Assembly (NCBI GenBank): GCA_963513935.1
Contig: OY740774.1
Location: 23,207,949-23,271,948 of the forward strand
Length of the DNA stretch: 64,000 nt
From: Aphrophora alni
Taxonomy: Eukaryota > Arthropoda > Insecta > Hemiptera > Aphrophoridae
Reading direction: 5' to 3'
Position 1 is the first letter of the stretch. Each line of letters begins with the position of its first letter. The notes under the pieces are model-generated. The model did no database searches, was not told where the DNA came from, and worked only from the letters and a program-made list of their open reading frames with translations. Below are positions 11,408 to 24,829 of this stretch, piece after piece. The position numbers were made by a program, and so were the translations under genes.

Positions 11408-11614
11408 ACGCTTTTGACCCTTGGAACTTACTGGAGTAATCAGTATGCCCCTAAGGATGGAAAGTTTGGAGACCCCTGCTCTAGAGTATATAAAAATATT
11501 TTTTATTCATCATAATATATAATGTTTTGTTTTTTACTAATTATAATTTTGTGTATATTGGAATTTTTAGACAAGATTATTTATTATAGTTACATACAAT
11601 TAAAGTTAAAGGAC

Positions 11615-11618
<4 letters not shown>

Positions 11619-11648
<30 letters not shown>
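11619..11648. repeat. Poly(A) tract
   Basis: About 30 consecutive A just downstream of the hAT element. No recognisable retroposed body precedes it. Confidence 0.95.
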
Positions 11649-11649
<1 letters not shown>

Positions 11650-12174
11650 AATATTTATGTTTTTCAAGTGAAATTTGAAAAAAAAAAAAGAAAAATATTT
11701 TGAATTTGATGATTAAAATGAAGTATAAGTTATAATTATGATTGTTTTCAACTATTTATTATGAATTTTTTGTATATAGGTTGACAAATACTTGAAAGAA
11801 GCCTATCAGTTCAGGAAGGAACTATTAACATATCACAAAATTAAAAGTTGTTAAGTTAAAAGGGTCAACAATCACAAAACTAGAAAAAAAACAAGTAATA
11901 AACTAAGTGTGAGTCTGAATTTTAGTTTATCAATAGTGCTTTATGACTACTTTGTAACATAATTTTAAACAAAGAAATTGGTAATTGTCCTTTTATGACC
12001 TATGTTATGTGACAAAATGTATAGATGTTATTAATAAATCAAGGATACAAATTTTTACTATTACTAATATGATTTTATTTTTAAAAAGTACAGTTATTAT
12101 ATTTACAATATATTTCAAGTATTTGATTCTTAATCTAGGGTTACTGGTCCTTGTTAATTATTGTTAAAAAAATA

Positions 12175-12220
<46 letters not shown>

Positions 12221-14734
12221 CCCAATCAAATCCTTAAGTAATACACATAATAAATTAAACTTACAACTATTTTACAAAATTATTTTTATCCAATTACTTT
12301 GCTTTTAAATTTTAAAGTTATTGTACCAAAATATTACAATTATCTACTAAATTTAATTTGAGTTCTTTTTTAAGCAATATGGCTCCTAAACTTTAAATTA
12401 TATTTAGACATTCGTTACCTTGATTTAGTTCACTACGATTTTTTACTCTTTTTACTTCCCTGCTTTAATTAACTTTTTTTAATGGTCACTGACTTTTATT
12501 TACTTTATTATCCTATATTTTATTATATGTTAACTTTCAAAGAAAACTTTATATATGTTTAATTACAAAAATTGACTAGTAAATTGGTTATTGTCACTTT
12601 TTGCCTAAGAGCATTTTTGAATTGACACACTCTTTTCTTCCACCATTTGCCTTGGGTTAATTATTAGACCATCTTCCTCAATTCACAGCCTTCAGATAAT
12701 ATCACAATGCTTTATGATAAATATAATAAAATTAGAATATTACTATTACTATTACACTTCCATTTACTGTTCATATCCTAAACTATATCCATATTTTTTT
12801 CTTGTATTTATTTAAGTAAATTTAGTTTATGATTTTATAAATTTATAAGTTTACCATATTTTATTTAAACTCTTTTGTTTATAATTTATTTCTAAAAATT
12901 ATACTATCAATTTTCAAAAAGGTATGTTTCCACATCATATTTTACATTATTTATATAGGCCCCTACATACAATTCTGTTTTATGAAATCTTCTTCATTTT
13001 ACCTTCTTCTCTTGTTTTTAATTTCTGTAACTACTTATATCAAAAGCAGTCCTTCAGTTAATAATACCTATTTATTTTATTACAGCTGTTTTGGTATAAT
13101 TATACCATCATCAGATGAATAAAACACCTGTGACACTACTTATACATTATGCAAAATATATATAAACATAAAAATAAAATGTTTTATACTATAGAGCATG
13201 TTAAGATATAGATTGTTAATACAGTTGGCTTATGTGACCACATTCTACACCCACTGAATAATGTAGACAACACTGTAGCCTACTCCAAAGAAATAAAAAG
13301 AATTTAGTAATCAAAGATTCAAGTATTTACAGAAATTGTATTTGCATTATCATGGTTTTATTATTTTTGGACAAGTTTGCTACCTAAGAACTTAAGTCCA
13401 TTATGGCAATATTATGGAACAGTATTATTATTATTATTATTTAACAATCTGTGTTTTCCAAAGCTTGGTGATTTACATTTATTGATAACAAATTCAAAAA
13501 TGTGAAAAAGAGAACAAGTTTATTTACTCCTCACCTCCATTATTTTATAAATAAGAATATAGCAACTGAATCTGAAAGGCAAGCTCTGTAAATAAGCAAA
13601 ATGATTTTACCTAGTTAAATGAAATCTACATCCTATCATTACAAATCAAAATACCAGCAAAGATGAATGGAATTGTATTCTCACAGTAATTATGAACTAC
13701 TTGTTAGATTAAGTCACACCTTACAGAATCTGAATAAGGGAAAACTAGGAAAAATCATGCATCTGTTAACAAGATACTTACTATATTCTTATGATGCACA
13801 TATACATGATAAGGATATATTACAAAACCCCTTAGTGTAGACTATGAAACCAATGGCCATATGATCTTAGACGTCGTGATTCTTACTGGCAATAGGCTAA
13901 ACCTGTTTCGAGTTCAATTTTTTGTTAATCTCTGACATGAAGGTGTAGTTAGTGAACTATTAAAACTTGCTGGGACAAATGTGGCAAATTAGGTCTTTAG
14001 GCACATTTGGACAAAACGTTGTAGAAAGTCACGGTGCCAGGAGTTTTCTGTCCTCTTAACCCTCTAAACATGTTCCACAGAATATTCTGCCATTCCTAAT
14101 TTGTCCGAAATACGAAATTCAGAATATTCCACTGGCATATATTTTAAAGCATAGCAATAAATATAGTTTGTAAATTGGTAGGTAGGGGGAGGACAACACA
14201 GAAATGATATAGGTTTTCTTTTCCTTGTTGTATATTTTATATTTATATTATTTTATTTTATATTTCCCTCCACAACTGGTTTGTGTATCACAGCTGTACA
14301 CAAACTACTGTCCTGTGCAGGGATTTTACTTTACTTTACTTTTTTCAATTCAACATTCATAGGACTAAAACATAAAATTACATCATTTTCCATCTAATTT
14401 ATACAAGTCATTTTAAAAAGTACATTTTATAAACTGATTTTTTTAATCAATATTTATTCACAACTACATTACAAAACTTTTGTATAGCAAATTTTTTTTA
14501 TGGTACTGTATATAGTGTGCTTTTCTGTGGCATTTTCACTTCTTTTTTTTGCACAGTTTTTCATTTCACAGATAAATTCTCTGAACCTTTCTGAGAAAAA
14601 TTATACATAATAAGTTGTGTTTATCCATAACAAGGATAATATTACTATTTTTTTTTGAATTTTTTAAAAACGATTACAAAGGAGCAAAATGTCCTAATTT
14701 TATAGTAGGCAGTTGTAGGGTTAAACGAAAAAAG
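11649..14734. other. AT-rich intron sequence, little recognisable
   Basis: Part of the large LMO intron. It contains a TA microsatellite at 12179-12218. A short motif near 13083-13130 (CAGCTGTTTTGGTATAATTA then ATCATCAGATGAATAAAA) resembles the end motif of the foldback element at 34925-35300. No gene was seen. Confidence 0.6.
12179..12219. repeat. (TA)n microsatellite
   Basis: About 20 TA dinucleotides in the LMO intron. Confidence 0.97.
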
Positions 14735-14995
14735 TCTAGGTCATTATCACCTTATAAAAAAAGAAGTAAAGAGCATAAAATAAAAACCCTTAGCCCTCAC
14801 ATATTCTAATAGCATCGGGGTCGGAAAATAACAAGAGTTGGTCAAGAGACATAATAGGAAGGATGAAAGAGATGGATCAATTCCAAGACTGCATAAAAAA
14901 AGGTGTAGATCCAGCTAGGTTCCCTTCAAGATTGCCTAAAGTGAGCCCTTGAGGGTAGAAATGATATATAGGCGATGATTAGGAACCATTTTATG
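14735..14995 (+). repeat. Repeat A, copy 2 (near full length)
   Basis: Runs from TCATTATCACCTTATAAAAA through GTCGGAAAATAACAAGAGTT and GGTGTAGATCCAGCTAGGTT to GTGAGCCCTTGAGGGT. It lies in the LMO intron, plus orientation (antisense to LMO). Confidence 0.9.
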
Positions 14996-15878
14996 AATCT
15001 CGTCCTAATGCGACTGGTCCAAATTAGTTTCCTTGTTAATGTCTTGTCTTTGGAATATGACCAAAAGTTTTACATAATTGGAATATTCCACAGAGATATT
15101 AGTTCTCACTGAATAGTGTAAGGGAGTTGACCTGATGTAATTAGTTATAAAAACTGATGTGAGTCTAAGACTAATATAATAATACTACAATTTGTTGTTA
15201 TTATTATTTATTTATTTTTTCATATGTAATAAAACAATTCATGTAGTAGATTTCAAAAATCATGAATATAACTGAAAATTTTGAATATTTAAAAATGTTT
15301 TGACATTTTTCTAGCATAAATATAGCCAAATAAAAAAATAACTTTACCAAATTAATATTTTACCTCAAAACAGAAATTAACTGCTACAAATAAGTTACAG
15401 TAGCCATGTATTAACTCCTTTTTCTAATCTAATTCAATCTAATGACATAAACACCAGCTGTGTTATGGGTAAACAAACAAATTACTGACCAACACCTTAT
15501 TTTTAAATGCTACCAATTAAAATTGTTGAACGAAATATTTTGTATCTGCCAAGAAAATATTTTAACAGAGCTGAAGAACTGAGAATGGAATCTTATAGCC
15601 ATCAGAATATTCTCTTGTTTGAATAAAGTTTTGTTATATTTCTGTCTTTCTTTGATTTAATAACACAACTTTCACAAAAATGTTGCTAGATCATATTTCT
15701 GTGATTAAAGCAATTAATGTTGAAGTATTGCAGTTTTTTTCTTTTACAGAAATTGAGTTCTTTTTAAAAACTAAATTTAATGTAATTAAACTAAACTACT
15801 AAAACTGTTGTGTAGTTATAATGTTTTGAAATGAAATATTTGTTGTGTTACTAATAACTACTGCTGTTATGAACCTAC

Positions 15879-16004
15879 CTGTGATTGCATTGCTGGCATG
15901 CGAAGCATTCTAAATGGTAAACATTGCTTTTGGCTTTCATCACCATCTCAAAGGCAGGTATCACTTTACTGCACGCTGCACAGTAACCAGTCGTTCCAAA
16001 CAAT
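15879..16004 (-). CDS. Bx: LMO/Beadex exon 2: first half of LIM2
   Basis: This internal exon of 126 bp begins after a GTTTTAG acceptor (AG at 16006-16005) and ends before a GTAGGT donor at 15878. It completes the split Arg codon of the previous exon, then reads [18 protein letters not shown] and continues through [12 protein letters not shown]. This gives Cys-x2-Cys, His-x2-Cys and the inter-module Cys-x2-Cys of LIM2. It ends two bases into an Arg codon that exon 3 completes. The intron to exon 1 is 885 bp; the intron to exon 3 is about 9.2 kb and carries several transposons. Residues match the LMO family closely, so the identity is very secure. Confidence 0.97.
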
Positions 16005-16203
16005 CTAAAACAATATAACTTAATGTTTGAATTACATATCTTTTCTCATGTTTAAGTTACGCTGTATGTATAAAATACTTTTACAGTTAGTAAATACAGA
16101 GTGGTATATAACTAAGTGACTACGGTTATTTTGATAAAAAGTTTTAATATTTTTAGTTGAGAGTAGACATTAACTAAGTTTATAAGTATTTAACTTGTTG
16201 TTT

Positions 16204-16385
16204 GAAGGCAAAAACCTCTGTCATCATCGCCTTATAAAAAATGAAGAAATTAACTTAAAATAAAGACTCCTAGCCCTCGAATACTCTAATAGCGTCAGGG
16301 ACCGAAGAGAATGATCAAGGGAAACCTAATAGAAAAATGAAAGACAAGGATCTAAACCCAAGACTATATATAATCCTTCATTATG
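16204..16385 (+). repeat. Repeat A, copy 3
   Basis: Starts with the canonical 5' end TTGTTTGAAGGCAAAAACCT and continues through the CTCGAATACTCTAATAGCGT block; it stops after the AAGACTAT block, so the 3' end is lost. It lies in the 885-bp LMO intron. Confidence 0.9.
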
Positions 16386-16889
16386 TGGTTTATTCCAATT
16401 TACTAGTTTTTATTTAATGCTATAAAATATAGTCACTGACTAAAAGAATACATTAAATTACAAAGTTACAACATTGAAAGTATGTTAACAATAAATTAAA
16501 GTTGAATAAATGAATTTATGAATATTAAAAAACTCTCTTGGTCTTTATGATTATATATTTTTTTATAGGAAATTATGTGATAAACTTCTTTATATTATAA
16601 ATGTAATAAACATTAGTTATTTCAACTTATTCTAAAACTATTTTTACCAAATCATGAATTCAAATTTTGTGTTCAAGTTAAAGACAGAAAACTAAAAACT
16701 TTAGAAAAGTAGGGTAATATAAAGAGATAATATATGTTACAATTTCTTTACTATGTTTAATGAAGAAAGTTATTATTTAACATTTTAGTGCCATATTTCA
16801 AGACACAGAGTGTACCAAAACTTAAAACTTTCTTATACCTTAAATAAACAAAACCTATTATAATGTTTTTACTAATACTTCTATCATAC

Positions 16890-17115
16890 CTGAGATAGTC
16901 TCTTTTACAAAGTATAAGGTTAGCTTTGGTATATAGCGTTGAGCCTACTTCTCCGAGTCTGCAGTCGCAACATCCACACTTAAGACAATCTTCATGCCAG
17001 AAGAGATCCAGTGCTTTTAGAAGCCACCGTTCTGTAATTCTTTTCCCACATCCAGCACATTCTTTAACTCCGCCAGGTGTCACCGCTCCTCCCACTCTTT
17101 CCAAACCTCCTCCAT
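16890..17115 (-). CDS. Bx: LMO/Beadex exon 1 of those found: linker plus LIM1 domain
   Basis: The exon starts after a TTTTTATAG acceptor (AG at 17117-17116). It begins with the last two bases (AT) of a split codon, so an upstream coding exon must exist. It reads a Gly-rich linker (GGGLERVGGAVTPGGVKE) and then the complete first LIM domain: CAGCGKRITERWLLKALDLF, HEDCLKC, CDCRLGEVGSTLY, LCKRDYL. All eight zinc ligands are present. The donor is CTCAG|GTATGA at 16889. Apparent coding beyond the donor (down to 16757) is intron read-through. No ATG lies in frame in this exon; the start exon is at higher coordinates and was not found. LMO lacks a DNA-binding domain and acts through LIM-LDB contacts. 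Confidence 0.97.
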
Positions 17116-18000
17116 CTATAAAAATAAAACATTATTGATTTTTATGTAGCAAGCAATTAATATTATGCTTTCTATATTAAGCATTGATTTTTACAAATCA
17201 AATATTCTGTGTCATATTTAACAACCAATAACCTGCCTTTTATTTTAAATCACATGTTAAAACACTTGTTTTACTTTCCAGTTATGTGGAAAATAAGTTG
17301 CTGAAAATTGAAGATAGACTGTAATAGAGAGATCAATTATTTGCAAATATATCAAACAGCCTCAGCGACTCACTTATAGCAAGTATGAATGAGGTAATCA
17401 CAAGATTCTACTGGAACTACACCATTCTTCTTCTAATATTGGATTTTAGATTGCTTTTCTTTCATCTTTCCTGTCAGGTTTCTCTTAACCCACTCATGAG
17501 TATTTGCGGATTCTTTTCTTATATCTTTTCAATTTGTAAATGTATGATGTTCATATTGAAGTGAAGGTTAATTTGGTAAATATTCAGGAAGGTAGTGAAA
17601 AACTGTTTAACTATGCAGTTGAGAAGTTACAAAGGAAAAATCTGGCTGAATTATGAAGAACTGAATGTTTTCTCTGTCCAGAACATTGTGACTTGATATT
17701 CATCAAGTTTGCTTTTTTCATAGAGACATTAAATTTCATAGAGACCATTCATTTTGTTAATAGGAAGACTGCCTTTGAACTGCAGGAAAACATACTTGTT
17801 AGTTTTTGTGGTACTTGTGTATTATACTGACGCCCCACCCTCCCAATTTGTACATCTAACAGTAACTAATTAAAATAAAACTGCAATTTTAGTATACATA
17901 TAATAACCTAACTTAACCTATTTGTAATGATTTTTGTTACCACAAATCTGATCTAAAATTTTGTTTACCAAAAATTGAAATTGGTTATGGTTGGCCAGGT
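17116..18000. other. Unassigned; contains repeat C (minus)
   Basis: Immediately upstream of the LIM1 exon. The segment 17810-17935 is the reverse complement of 33755-33885 with strong similarity (blocks AAAATTGCAGT and TTTTAATTAGTTACT), defining a dispersed repeat. No coding exon with a phase suited to the LIM1 exon was identified here. Confidence 0.5.
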
Positions 18001-18002
18001 TA

Positions 18003-18480
18003 AATTATACAAGGTTTGATCAAAAAATACAATGAATATATTTATTACGAACAAATTAATAAGCATACATCAAATTTGAATAATTCTTCTTCAAACTATT
18101 CTCCTTGGCTAGCAATGCACTTAACCCAACATTGATTCCATGATTGTAAGTAGTTCAGGTGGACCTCTCAATGTCGGGAATGGTGTCAAAACGTTTCCCT
18201 TTTATCACAACTTTTATGTTTGGGAATAGCCAGAAGTTGCATGGTGCTAAATATGGATAGTAAGGCACATGTGGACAGACAGGAACGTTATTTTTGGGAA
18301 AACTCATGGATCAGTAGCACGGCACATTGTCATGATGAAGGAAGAAGCCATTGGCCCATTTTTCTGGTCTCTATGTACATCATTTCCCAAACATTGCAGT
18401 ACGCCCTTGTAATATTCGGAGTTTACAGTTGTTCCCCTTGGAACGAATTCTGAAGTTTTGTTAGATATCTTTTTTATTCT
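18003..18480 (-). pseudogene. Mariner-type transposase fossil
   Basis: Reading the minus strand across frames gives, in order, HHDNVPC-like, a degenerate YPYLAPCNFWLFPNIK (compare mariner SPDLAPCDFWLFPKIK), RFDTIPDIE, and near the C-terminus the SWNQ..W.KCIASQGEYFEE motif seen in GVQW3-like mariner proteins. Several stops and frame changes are present. Only the C-terminal third is seen. The plus-strand open frame at 18220-18453 is a shadow. Confidence 0.8.
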
Positions 18481-21400
18481 TCTTCATAAAAACAAGAGAA
18501 TTTTGGTAGATATGATGACACATAGAATATTTTAATGGTCAGTTTCCATAAAGAAACAAGTTGTACTAATGAAAGGAAATTAAGATCATAGAGCATTGTG
18601 CAAACATTTGTCATTTGGAATCAGATAAAATTACAAAGCAAAAAAGTACTACACTGGTGATTGCATACTCAATGATTTTACACTTTTCCCAACCATAAGA
18701 AAACATTTTAGGAATTAGGTCTGTTAGTTTTTCTATGAAATTTTGGGCACGCATTATAAAAAACAGATTGTCCAATGACTAAAATTTTAAATTTTGATTT
18801 GGATTGGACTTGTCCCATGGCATGAATCGATTTTGGAATAAATTGTATAGAGGTTGGGATGAAAATATTATAGAGATAAAACTTAATTACTATACACTAT
18901 CAAGTTTAAATGATTAAACAGATTCAATTATACTGTGGAAAAGATGTTAGAACAAATTTATTAGATTTTGGTCAATAATCGCTTATAGAAAAATAGCGTT
19001 CGTCCTAAATTAATTGAAATGTTTAATTAATATCTGATTTTAATGAAATTCTTAGGTTGTACATAAACCCCAAGAAATCTAAAATAAAACTAGAATGATG
19101 AACGTTTTGTATTGACCGTTTTTTATGAATATTATTTGTAATATTTTTTTTACAGTGTTGAGTTAAAATTTGACATCAGTTTGTGTGTATATGGCTCCAT
19201 ACATCCCAAAAATAAAAATTGAATGCTTATTCAACATAATTTCCTACAAAATTAGTTGGAAAATAATGTGCCGACTTGTAGCTATTTATTATAAGTTTTA
19301 CCATAAACTATAGGAAGCTGTTTTCTCAAACCCCAATAATAAGTTTTGTGTAATGAAATTTACAGAAAAATATAAGCCATAATAAACAACTGGAGATGCA
19401 ATCATATTTTATATTTCTGAAACTCATTATGTAATTTAATTTAACACTTCTCTTAATCTGTGTTTGCAACTTTCTATATCTTCTGCCATAATTGTCTACA
19501 GTTAGAACAATATATCTCAGTATAAATTCTATAGCACACTTAACAATTTACACTTGTACAATTAATGATAGCATTGAGACTACAAATAACATGGTTAACT
19601 TAAGTTTTAGCAAGTTATATATCAAACAGAGCATAATGTTGGTACTTAACAACTATAACCCTGTGGGAGATATAAACTTAGGTTTAGGAAGGGGCCCGTT
19701 ATCTAACGAGCGACTGGCCTATACAACAGTCGTTTAATTACATTACACAAATTAATGTAATTAGTCCAGTAATACTTTGAGCAGTCGAGCTTAAGTAATG
19801 TTGAATAAACTCCGCCCACCGCAGTTCCATAATGAATTGTGATTGGCTTAACTTGATGCGTCTGTGTGCAGTAATATTACATTCAATTAATTACTGTGCA
19901 GCCAAGTGCCATTTTATCTCATTATTACGTCCCTAAACTAATCTAGAAATGAACCTTGTGAATGTTAGAGCGATGTTGGTTCTGTTTGTCTGTAAAGTTT
20001 ATTTATTATTTGTAGGTTATTGCCTTACTGAAATGATTTGACAAATTTGTAATGAAATATAGAATGTAAGGATTAATTCAGATATTGTTTTAATTTATAT
20101 TTAACAAAAAATTAAAATAATTTAACAATCTAATATGAATCAATTTTCCTCAGCAGAAATTTAGTGCCAGTCTGTATCAGCTAAGGGTATTCCAGAATTT
20201 TTAGAGTCGTATTAACAATTTTAAAAGATAACTTACTTGCTAAATTTGATTGAAATTTAATAATTGCTTTTTTTTAGAGTGATTACTACCGATTTTTTCC
20301 TAATTTCGAGGTTATGTTTTTAATAATTTGTTATAACTCTCCTATTTTGTATCTTAAAAAACTTGTTGGGTAAGATGGAATGCAAATTTCAAAGCTGCTT
20401 AAAATCTATACATAAAAAAGTCATCTTAAAAAAACTATTTTTTAAAGATTAGACCTTTCAAAATTTTCTTATAAATTTTTCTGATTGTACACATATAAAA
20501 TTTTAGTATAATTGGATCTAAGTTATGGGCTCTAGAGAACTTAATAACACAAATACCAAAACTGTGAGTATACTACATACTATATTCATATATAATAGCA
20601 AGTTTATAGCATTGATTGCAAATTAAAAACCGAGGAACGCATTTGCTGAAAAAGTTCCGGTCATTGAAATTGTTAGATGGTTTCTTATGTATTACCAATG
20701 GCCTTACCAAAATATACCCCTATGGTGTTTAAAAAATATCCAAATTATGAGATTTTACATAAACAATATATTTTTATAATTAAGTGAATCCAGACGTTTG
20801 CCTCACTCTGTGTAGATATCATCAGAGATGGAAAATCTTCATGGACACTAGTATCCAGGACATAATTTTGGATTTAATGAAAAGTACTGGAATCGGTCAA
20901 GGGTTGAGTAGGGTAAAAAAAAACCTCCATTTGACATGGAGGAGACCAGTGAACTTCTTTGCAGCCACTCTTAAGGAAAAATAAATATTATCAAAACCAA
21001 GGGAAAAAAATGAAAATAGAAATGGTAAGAGATATTAATTTCTGACATCATCGTTTTGAGAATTAAAAACTTGTCTAGATAATGTGTCGCATGACACTTA
21101 CTATTAAAAAAAAATCTAAGATGATGGATTTAAAATGGCGACTGAACATCAAAATGTTCTCTTAGGGAGTGGATAGAAGTACAGAAATAAAAAGGGGAAA
21201 AAAATTAAATCATAACAAGTTTTTACAATTAAATGTTTCCAGTTTTTTGACTCATTGTGTAATATATAGAAAACGCATATTTATTTTATATATATTGTAC
21301 AAAAATAGTCTTTTAGGCTGAAGTGTCTAGGGGGCAAAACCCACTTCTATTTATTTGTGTATATACAGAGTTTGACGAAATGTTGGCAAATTACTCAAAT

Positions 21401-24060
21401 GGGCAGGATTGGTATATTTTTCGTGGTCTCTGTGAGTTCCATGAGTTTGATCCCAATATCTAGTATTTCTACAAATAGTAATTTGTTAATAACTCATTAT
21501 TTTTATATATGAAAGTGTTTATTATGCAGGTACGCCAACTTTCTGTAGAATAACATTTTAGAAGAGACAGGATGAATTTAATTTGTGTGAGTAGGTGAAG
21601 GAAGGGAGAAGGGAGATGGATAAAGGCCCACTTAGACGCCTTGTGCTATTGTTTTATTTATGATGTAATGTTGCTAAAAGCTTTGTATGGTACACTTTCA
21701 CTCTCTACATGATGGAAGATTAATTCTGCTACATGTGTTTCATTAATCCTTTAAGTCTACAATCTACATGATAAAACTGTATTATCTAAGGTAATTGAGA
21801 TGATATAGCATCTAGAAATAATCTGCAGAGTTTGAACTTTTAAGATGTATTTTAGGTTAATTTTTAAATGATATTTATTGGGATATATTTAATAAAAGAA
21901 TGTCATATGGGTGAAACTAGGATTTTCATTACAATGTGTTAACTAGAATCTTAGCGTCTACATCAACTGAAAGATATAAAAAGCAGAGAGACCAATTTAA
22001 GTTTTAAAAGATAGGCGTGATAGGCGTTTTATCTTGTTAGTTAAAAATGAGTCTTTTATGTTAACCCTAATGATCAATTTTCAATTTTAAGTGAAGATTT
22101 TGAAATCAAACTAATACTTTTATTACAATTAAACACTGTTGGTTAACCCTGTGGTGTTAAAATACAGTTTATAATTGTGTATTATCCTTAGCAAACATAG
22201 CCGATTGTGAGTCTTAGGCTTACTAGATGGCTTTTCATCAGGTGATGTGTGGTCATCATATCATGGTCACACTGTTGTAAATATAACTGTGACCAGGATT
22301 CAATAGTAATCACAACTAACCACTTATGATGCTGCGTGAACACTGAATCTATCTATGAGGACCAAAACAGGAACCTTTTGCATACAAGCAAGAGCTCTAG
22401 CTAAACATAACCCGAAGCTCATTTAACTGTTTACATTCTATTAATAATATATTTACCGTTACAAAATATAAAAAAGGGAAACTAAATGAAAACTGTATAT
22501 GAATTTATAAATGATATTCTTTTACAAAATTTAAAAGTATGTTGATTTATCAAAACATGAATTAATTTTATTTCAAGAACTAGGTTGCAACCAAAATTTA
22601 ATAAATTCAATAAATTTTAATAAAATAAAATTCTTTTTAAAATGTTTTTTTTATATAATAAACATTTATAGGATGTTTTTTAACTTATAACAATTGTTTA
22701 CAAGTATTTTTGTTTTATATATGTACCCTTGCAATAATAATTTTTCTTAACAAATATTATGTACATTTCAGAATAAAAGGACTTCTATTCTTTTATCCAA
22801 TATTCTGTTAGTACCCTTTTTCAAAAGAATTTACGACCCATGAGAAATTAGTATTCACATTTATAGTTATAAATTTTTATTTTATTTTTATTTGTTTTTG
22901 TAATCAAGGCATTACAAATGGCGCCCAACTTCATTCAATAAAACTTTTAAAATAAATTTTCTATTATTTCAATTGTGGCACAACGTGTGGCATTTTTATA
23001 AAGTCAGTCACCTCCCTGATTTTTTCTATTATTACAAATGTAAAGAATGCCTAGGAATTCTATAGAACTTCTGTATTTTTACATCCAACATATATACCAA
23101 TCAATGTGAATTAGAGTAAAATATAAACAATAATGAGAACATTTATGGTTTCATCGAATTTCCCGACATCAACACCCATCAAGGTGAAGGTAAAATTTTG
23201 TTTTTAACCGTCAGTTTTACAAAGTTTATATCCATAATGGGTACAGCATGATATTAACTGTCCCAAAGTTCCCAATGAATGTTAAATCAAAATTACAATG
23301 CAAGGAGTTCATAAACCTGTCGTTTACTAGTTCTCATTATGAATGGTGTTTTGTTCAAGTGTACAGTAGCTGTGGTATTAGTTGTTATTTCTTGGTCTAT
23401 GAATATTGTTGTGTCATGTTGCACACTACATGGTAACCACATTGAGTTTACAAGAACGACATACTGAATGTATTAAAACCTCCAAGGTGCAAGGTCTACA
23501 TTCATAAAACCACTAGTAATGTTAGTTACAAATATTAACATAAATCTTCATCTTTATAAAGTCTATGGCAATAAGATTTATTATCTTCACAAACAAAGGA
23601 CATCCTAAAAATATTAAAAGTTAAAATATGAAAAGAATAAAAAGATGTTTGATGACTAAAGGCAAGATTTAAGTCTTTAACAAAGATTAATAACACCAGG
23701 TATGACGTCACAGGAAGTTGACTTAAATTAAAAGATGGCGTCGTGGACTAAGAATATTGAAAACAGTTCCGACAGGCAAGATCCAACATTTTTAATTAAT
23801 TTTTAAAATCATCTCAACATAATTTTTTGAAACTTTTCTAAAAATGTGAATAATTTTATTTCATAGCTATTAGTAGACTAATTCTTACCATATAGGAATA
23901 TACGTAGTATAGGAAAATTAAGTGGGTGGATACAAAAATCAAGGGCGACAAATATTACTTTTTGGTTTGGCGTATAAGTGTTTGAATAAGTTTGTGCGAT
24001 ATTTTGACACCCTTTATTCGCAATTCTTTAACATTAATCTGTTCACTAAACGAATTGTGA
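18481..24060. other. AT-rich, mostly unassigned; one GC-richer island at 19780-19960
   Basis: No convincing coding region. Around 19815-19860 the minus strand carries an AGCCAATCA (CCAAT box) and a GTGGGCGGAG (GC box) in the orientation of the LMO gene, about 2.7 kb upstream of the LIM1 exon. This could be an internal LMO promoter, but no initiator or exon could be defined. The open frames at 19492, 20784 and 23248 show no recognisable features. Confidence 0.45.
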
Positions 24061-24062
24061 TT

Positions 24063-24090
24063 TAAAGGCAAAAACCTCTGCCAAATTGCC

Positions 24091-24131
<41 letters not shown>

Positions 24132-24316
24132 CATAAAATACAGACACCTAGACCTCGAATATTCTAATAGTGTCTCAGTCGGAAAAGAACAAACATTGGT
24201 CAAGAGAGACCGCATAGGAATGATGAAAGAGAGAGATATAAGCCAATACAACATGAAAAAATGGGTAGATCCTGCTACATCCGCTCGGGATTGCCATGCC
24301 TGTACTTACTATATTT
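24063..24316 (+). repeat. Repeat A, copy 4 (near full length, with poly(A) expansion)
   Basis: Canonical 5' end TTTAAAGGCAAAAACCTCTG, an A tract of about 31 (24096-24126), then CTCGAATATTCTAATAGTGT and onward to CTCGGGATTGCCATGC. This copy keeps the plus-strand frame of the family open from the A tract to its 3' end, so an apparent 80-codon reading frame results. It is a repeat, not a gene. Confidence 0.9.
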
Positions 24317-24829
24317 TTGTACAAATAAACTAAATACAGAAATCATTAAAAAAACAAGTCAATACTAGAAATTACAAATAGTTTTTAACTGTTCAAATTA
24401 TGTCTCAATTATTGACATTACAAATTTAGCAATGAGAAATACTCTGTATAATTTTATATCATAAAAAAAAAAACTTCCCATAGTTATTTTCCAATTCCAG
24501 ATAAACACAATTTAAGGTCCCTGGTTGCAACCTTGGTGGAACCCGCATTATTTGACGCAAGTCTTGCACGAACAATTACAACATGTTCTGCTAAGCTATA
24601 ACTAGTAATTATAGGGCAGTAAGGCGTAAACAGAACAGATTAGGCCTACAAAGGGTGCCCATAGCCGTGGTCGACGACATCTGTTTTTGGCATCTTCTAA
24701 TTGTCTACTCCCTGTTTGGAAGATATAGTAATCAAGCTTGAAAACCCTTCACCACTTAAATATTGCTGTCTTTGGGCCAAAAACAAATTGGAGATGAGAT
24801 ACGATATTATTTTTACTTTCTCCCATACA

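Larger units (their letters stand above)
9171..11478 (-). mobile_element. hAT transposon (decayed, with target duplication)
   Basis: The ends read CTGGGGTCTCCACACT on the left and, reverse complemented, CAGGGGTCTCCAAACT on the right. They are flanked by 8-bp direct repeats CTTAAGAG (9163-9170) and CTCTAGAG (11479-11486), which differ at two positions and fit the hAT target pattern with T at position 2 and A at position 7. The interior on the minus strand codes a broken GTF2IRD2/ZBED-like transposase. Foldback element E2 is nested near its right end. Confidence 0.88.

Noticed and set aside
16757..16889. Extension of the LIM1 reading frame beyond the donor
   Set aside because: Residues after the CTCAG|GTATGA donor have no LIM similarity, while the next exon continues the domain in phase.
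24091..24333. 80-codon plus frame beginning with poly-Lys
   Set aside because: The poly-Lys comes from an A tract inside repeat A copy 4; the rest is the family's frame, so it is annotated as repeat, not as a gene.
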